From Synechococcus sp. RS9909 (lineage in GTDB: Bacteria; Cyanobacteriota; Cyanobacteriia; PCC-6307; Cyanobiaceae), in the NCBI RefSeq assembly GCF_014279595.1, contig NZ_CP047943.1:2292422-2356421 (forward strand): 64,000 bases of DNA, in the 5' to 3' direction. Shown here one piece after another: positions 63,639-64,000 of this stretch (position 1 is the stretch's first letter; each line of letters begins with the position of its first letter). The translations under genes were made by a program, and so were the position numbers. The notes under the pieces were generated by a model, which was given only the letters and a program-made list of their open reading frames with translations, ran no database searches and had not been told where the DNA came from.

Positions 63639-64000
63639 AATCGACCCAGGCATCGAGCAGGGTCTTGATACAGCTGGCGACCGGAACCGCCAGCAACAGG
63701 CCCAGCAGTTCACCGACCCCCAGCAGATCGCCCGCCCTGGCCCCGAGGGGGAGGGCGATCAGCAGCCAGGCGGGTTGCAGGCCGACGATGCTGCCCATCA
63801 GGCGCGGCTGGATCACCTGATCCACCACCTGGCCCACACCAATCGCCGCCGCAAGGATCTCCAGGCCTGTGCGCGGATCCTGCACCGCCAACAGGGCGCT
63901 GACAGCGACGATGGTGAGGGCACTGGCGTAGGGAATCAGGGTGGTGAGCCCGATCACCACTGCAAACAGCACGCCGTAGGGAATGCCGATCACCGTGAAC
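63619..64000 (-). CDS. AI-2E/PerM family transporter, C-terminal part
   Basis: Only the last 126 or so residues are in the window; the gene continues upstream past 64000. Hydrophobic helices and the family-typical [20 protein letters not shown], followed by [20 protein letters not shown], identify the AI-2E/PerM group. Members export various small molecules or act as Na+/H+ exchangers; the substrate is unknown here. It is convergent with cysC, overlapping by 20 bp. Confidence 0.85.
   Translation of the reverse strand, partial: FTVIGIPYGVLFAVVIGLTTLIPYASALTIVAVSALLAVQDPRTGLEILAAAIGVGQVVDQVIQPRLMGSIVGLQPAWLLIALPLGARAGDLLGVGELLGLLLAVPVASCIKTLLDAWVDFRTAPE

Overview
The window looks like the chromosome of a unicellular picocyanobacterium of the Synechococcus/Cyanobium type. 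Base composition is in the mid-60s percent G+C by eye and genes are tightly packed. Neighbouring genes often overlap as ATGA/GTGA, and many convergent gene ends overlap by about 20 to 80 bp. The evidence for a cyanobacterium is direct: photosystem II D2 (psbD), Ycf3, Ycf34, the phytoene-to-lycopene desaturases CrtP and CrtQ, eight NDH-1 subunits, RpaA, RpaB, RbcR, and SLH/OprB porins. I see no prophage, insertion sequence, CRISPR array, rRNA or integrase. Apart from some glycosyltransferases and porins this is core genome.

Layout. 1-8.6 kb: TPR protein, hemD, a lipoprotein, an SRPBCC protein and crtQ, then an A-type Fe-S carrier, a lipid-A-disaccharide-synthase-like protein, a TIGR01777 epimerase, a CPA1 antiporter and ndhO. 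8.6-12.3 kb: an operon cysK - J-domain protein - GT39-like glycosyltransferase with a TPR-like tail. 12.4-18.2 kb: three tandem SLH-OprB porins that share an almost identical 286-bp segment. 18.4-18.5 kb: a 17-codon ORF with a very strong ribosome binding site and its own terminator. 18.6-21.6 kb: two multi-pass membrane proteins (GT39-like, DUF2079). 21.7-22.7 kb: a psbD gene without psbC. 22.9-24.0 kb: a small conserved protein, an orphan ABC ATPase and tRNA-Asn.

24.3-38.7 kb: rpaA; a ctaA-tmk-holB operon; ycf3; radA; then rpaB-plsX-fabH-fabD-plsC, which couples a photosynthesis regulator to fatty-acid and phospholipid synthesis. Next come an oppositely oriented ycf34-tsaB-DUF218 operon and a tRNA CCA-adding enzyme that starts head to head with ycf34. 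38.7-48.3 kb: an RRM protein, crtP-crtB, ndhM-DUF3172, rbcR, an NnrU/Z-ISO-like protein, ndhF and ndhD. 48.4-53.5 kb: scpA, a sugar nucleotidyltransferase, metF, a PedR-like LuxR regulator, a 61-aa protein, a CYTH protein and NAD kinase. 53.5-57.6 kb: gltA-ndhA-ndhI-ndhG-ndhE. 57.6-64 kb: a SixA-like phosphatase, DUF3352, a rhodanese, hrcA, trpB, a SUI1 protein, cysC and a partial AI-2E family transporter.

The main themes are photosynthetic and respiratory electron flow (psbD, ycf3, NDH-1 subunits A, D, E, F, G, I, M and O), carotenoid synthesis (crtB, crtP, crtQ and a possible Z-ISO), and light/redox/clock control (rpaA, rpaB, rbcR, pedR-like). The points most worth following up are the 17-aa ORF, the homogenised porin N-termini, an AT-rich codon island inside ndhI, the roughly 105-residue N-terminal extension of PlsX, the overlapping start codons of ycf34 and the CCA enzyme, and perfect palindromes just upstream of the psbD start codon. 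I did not find a convincing undescribed multi-gene system.
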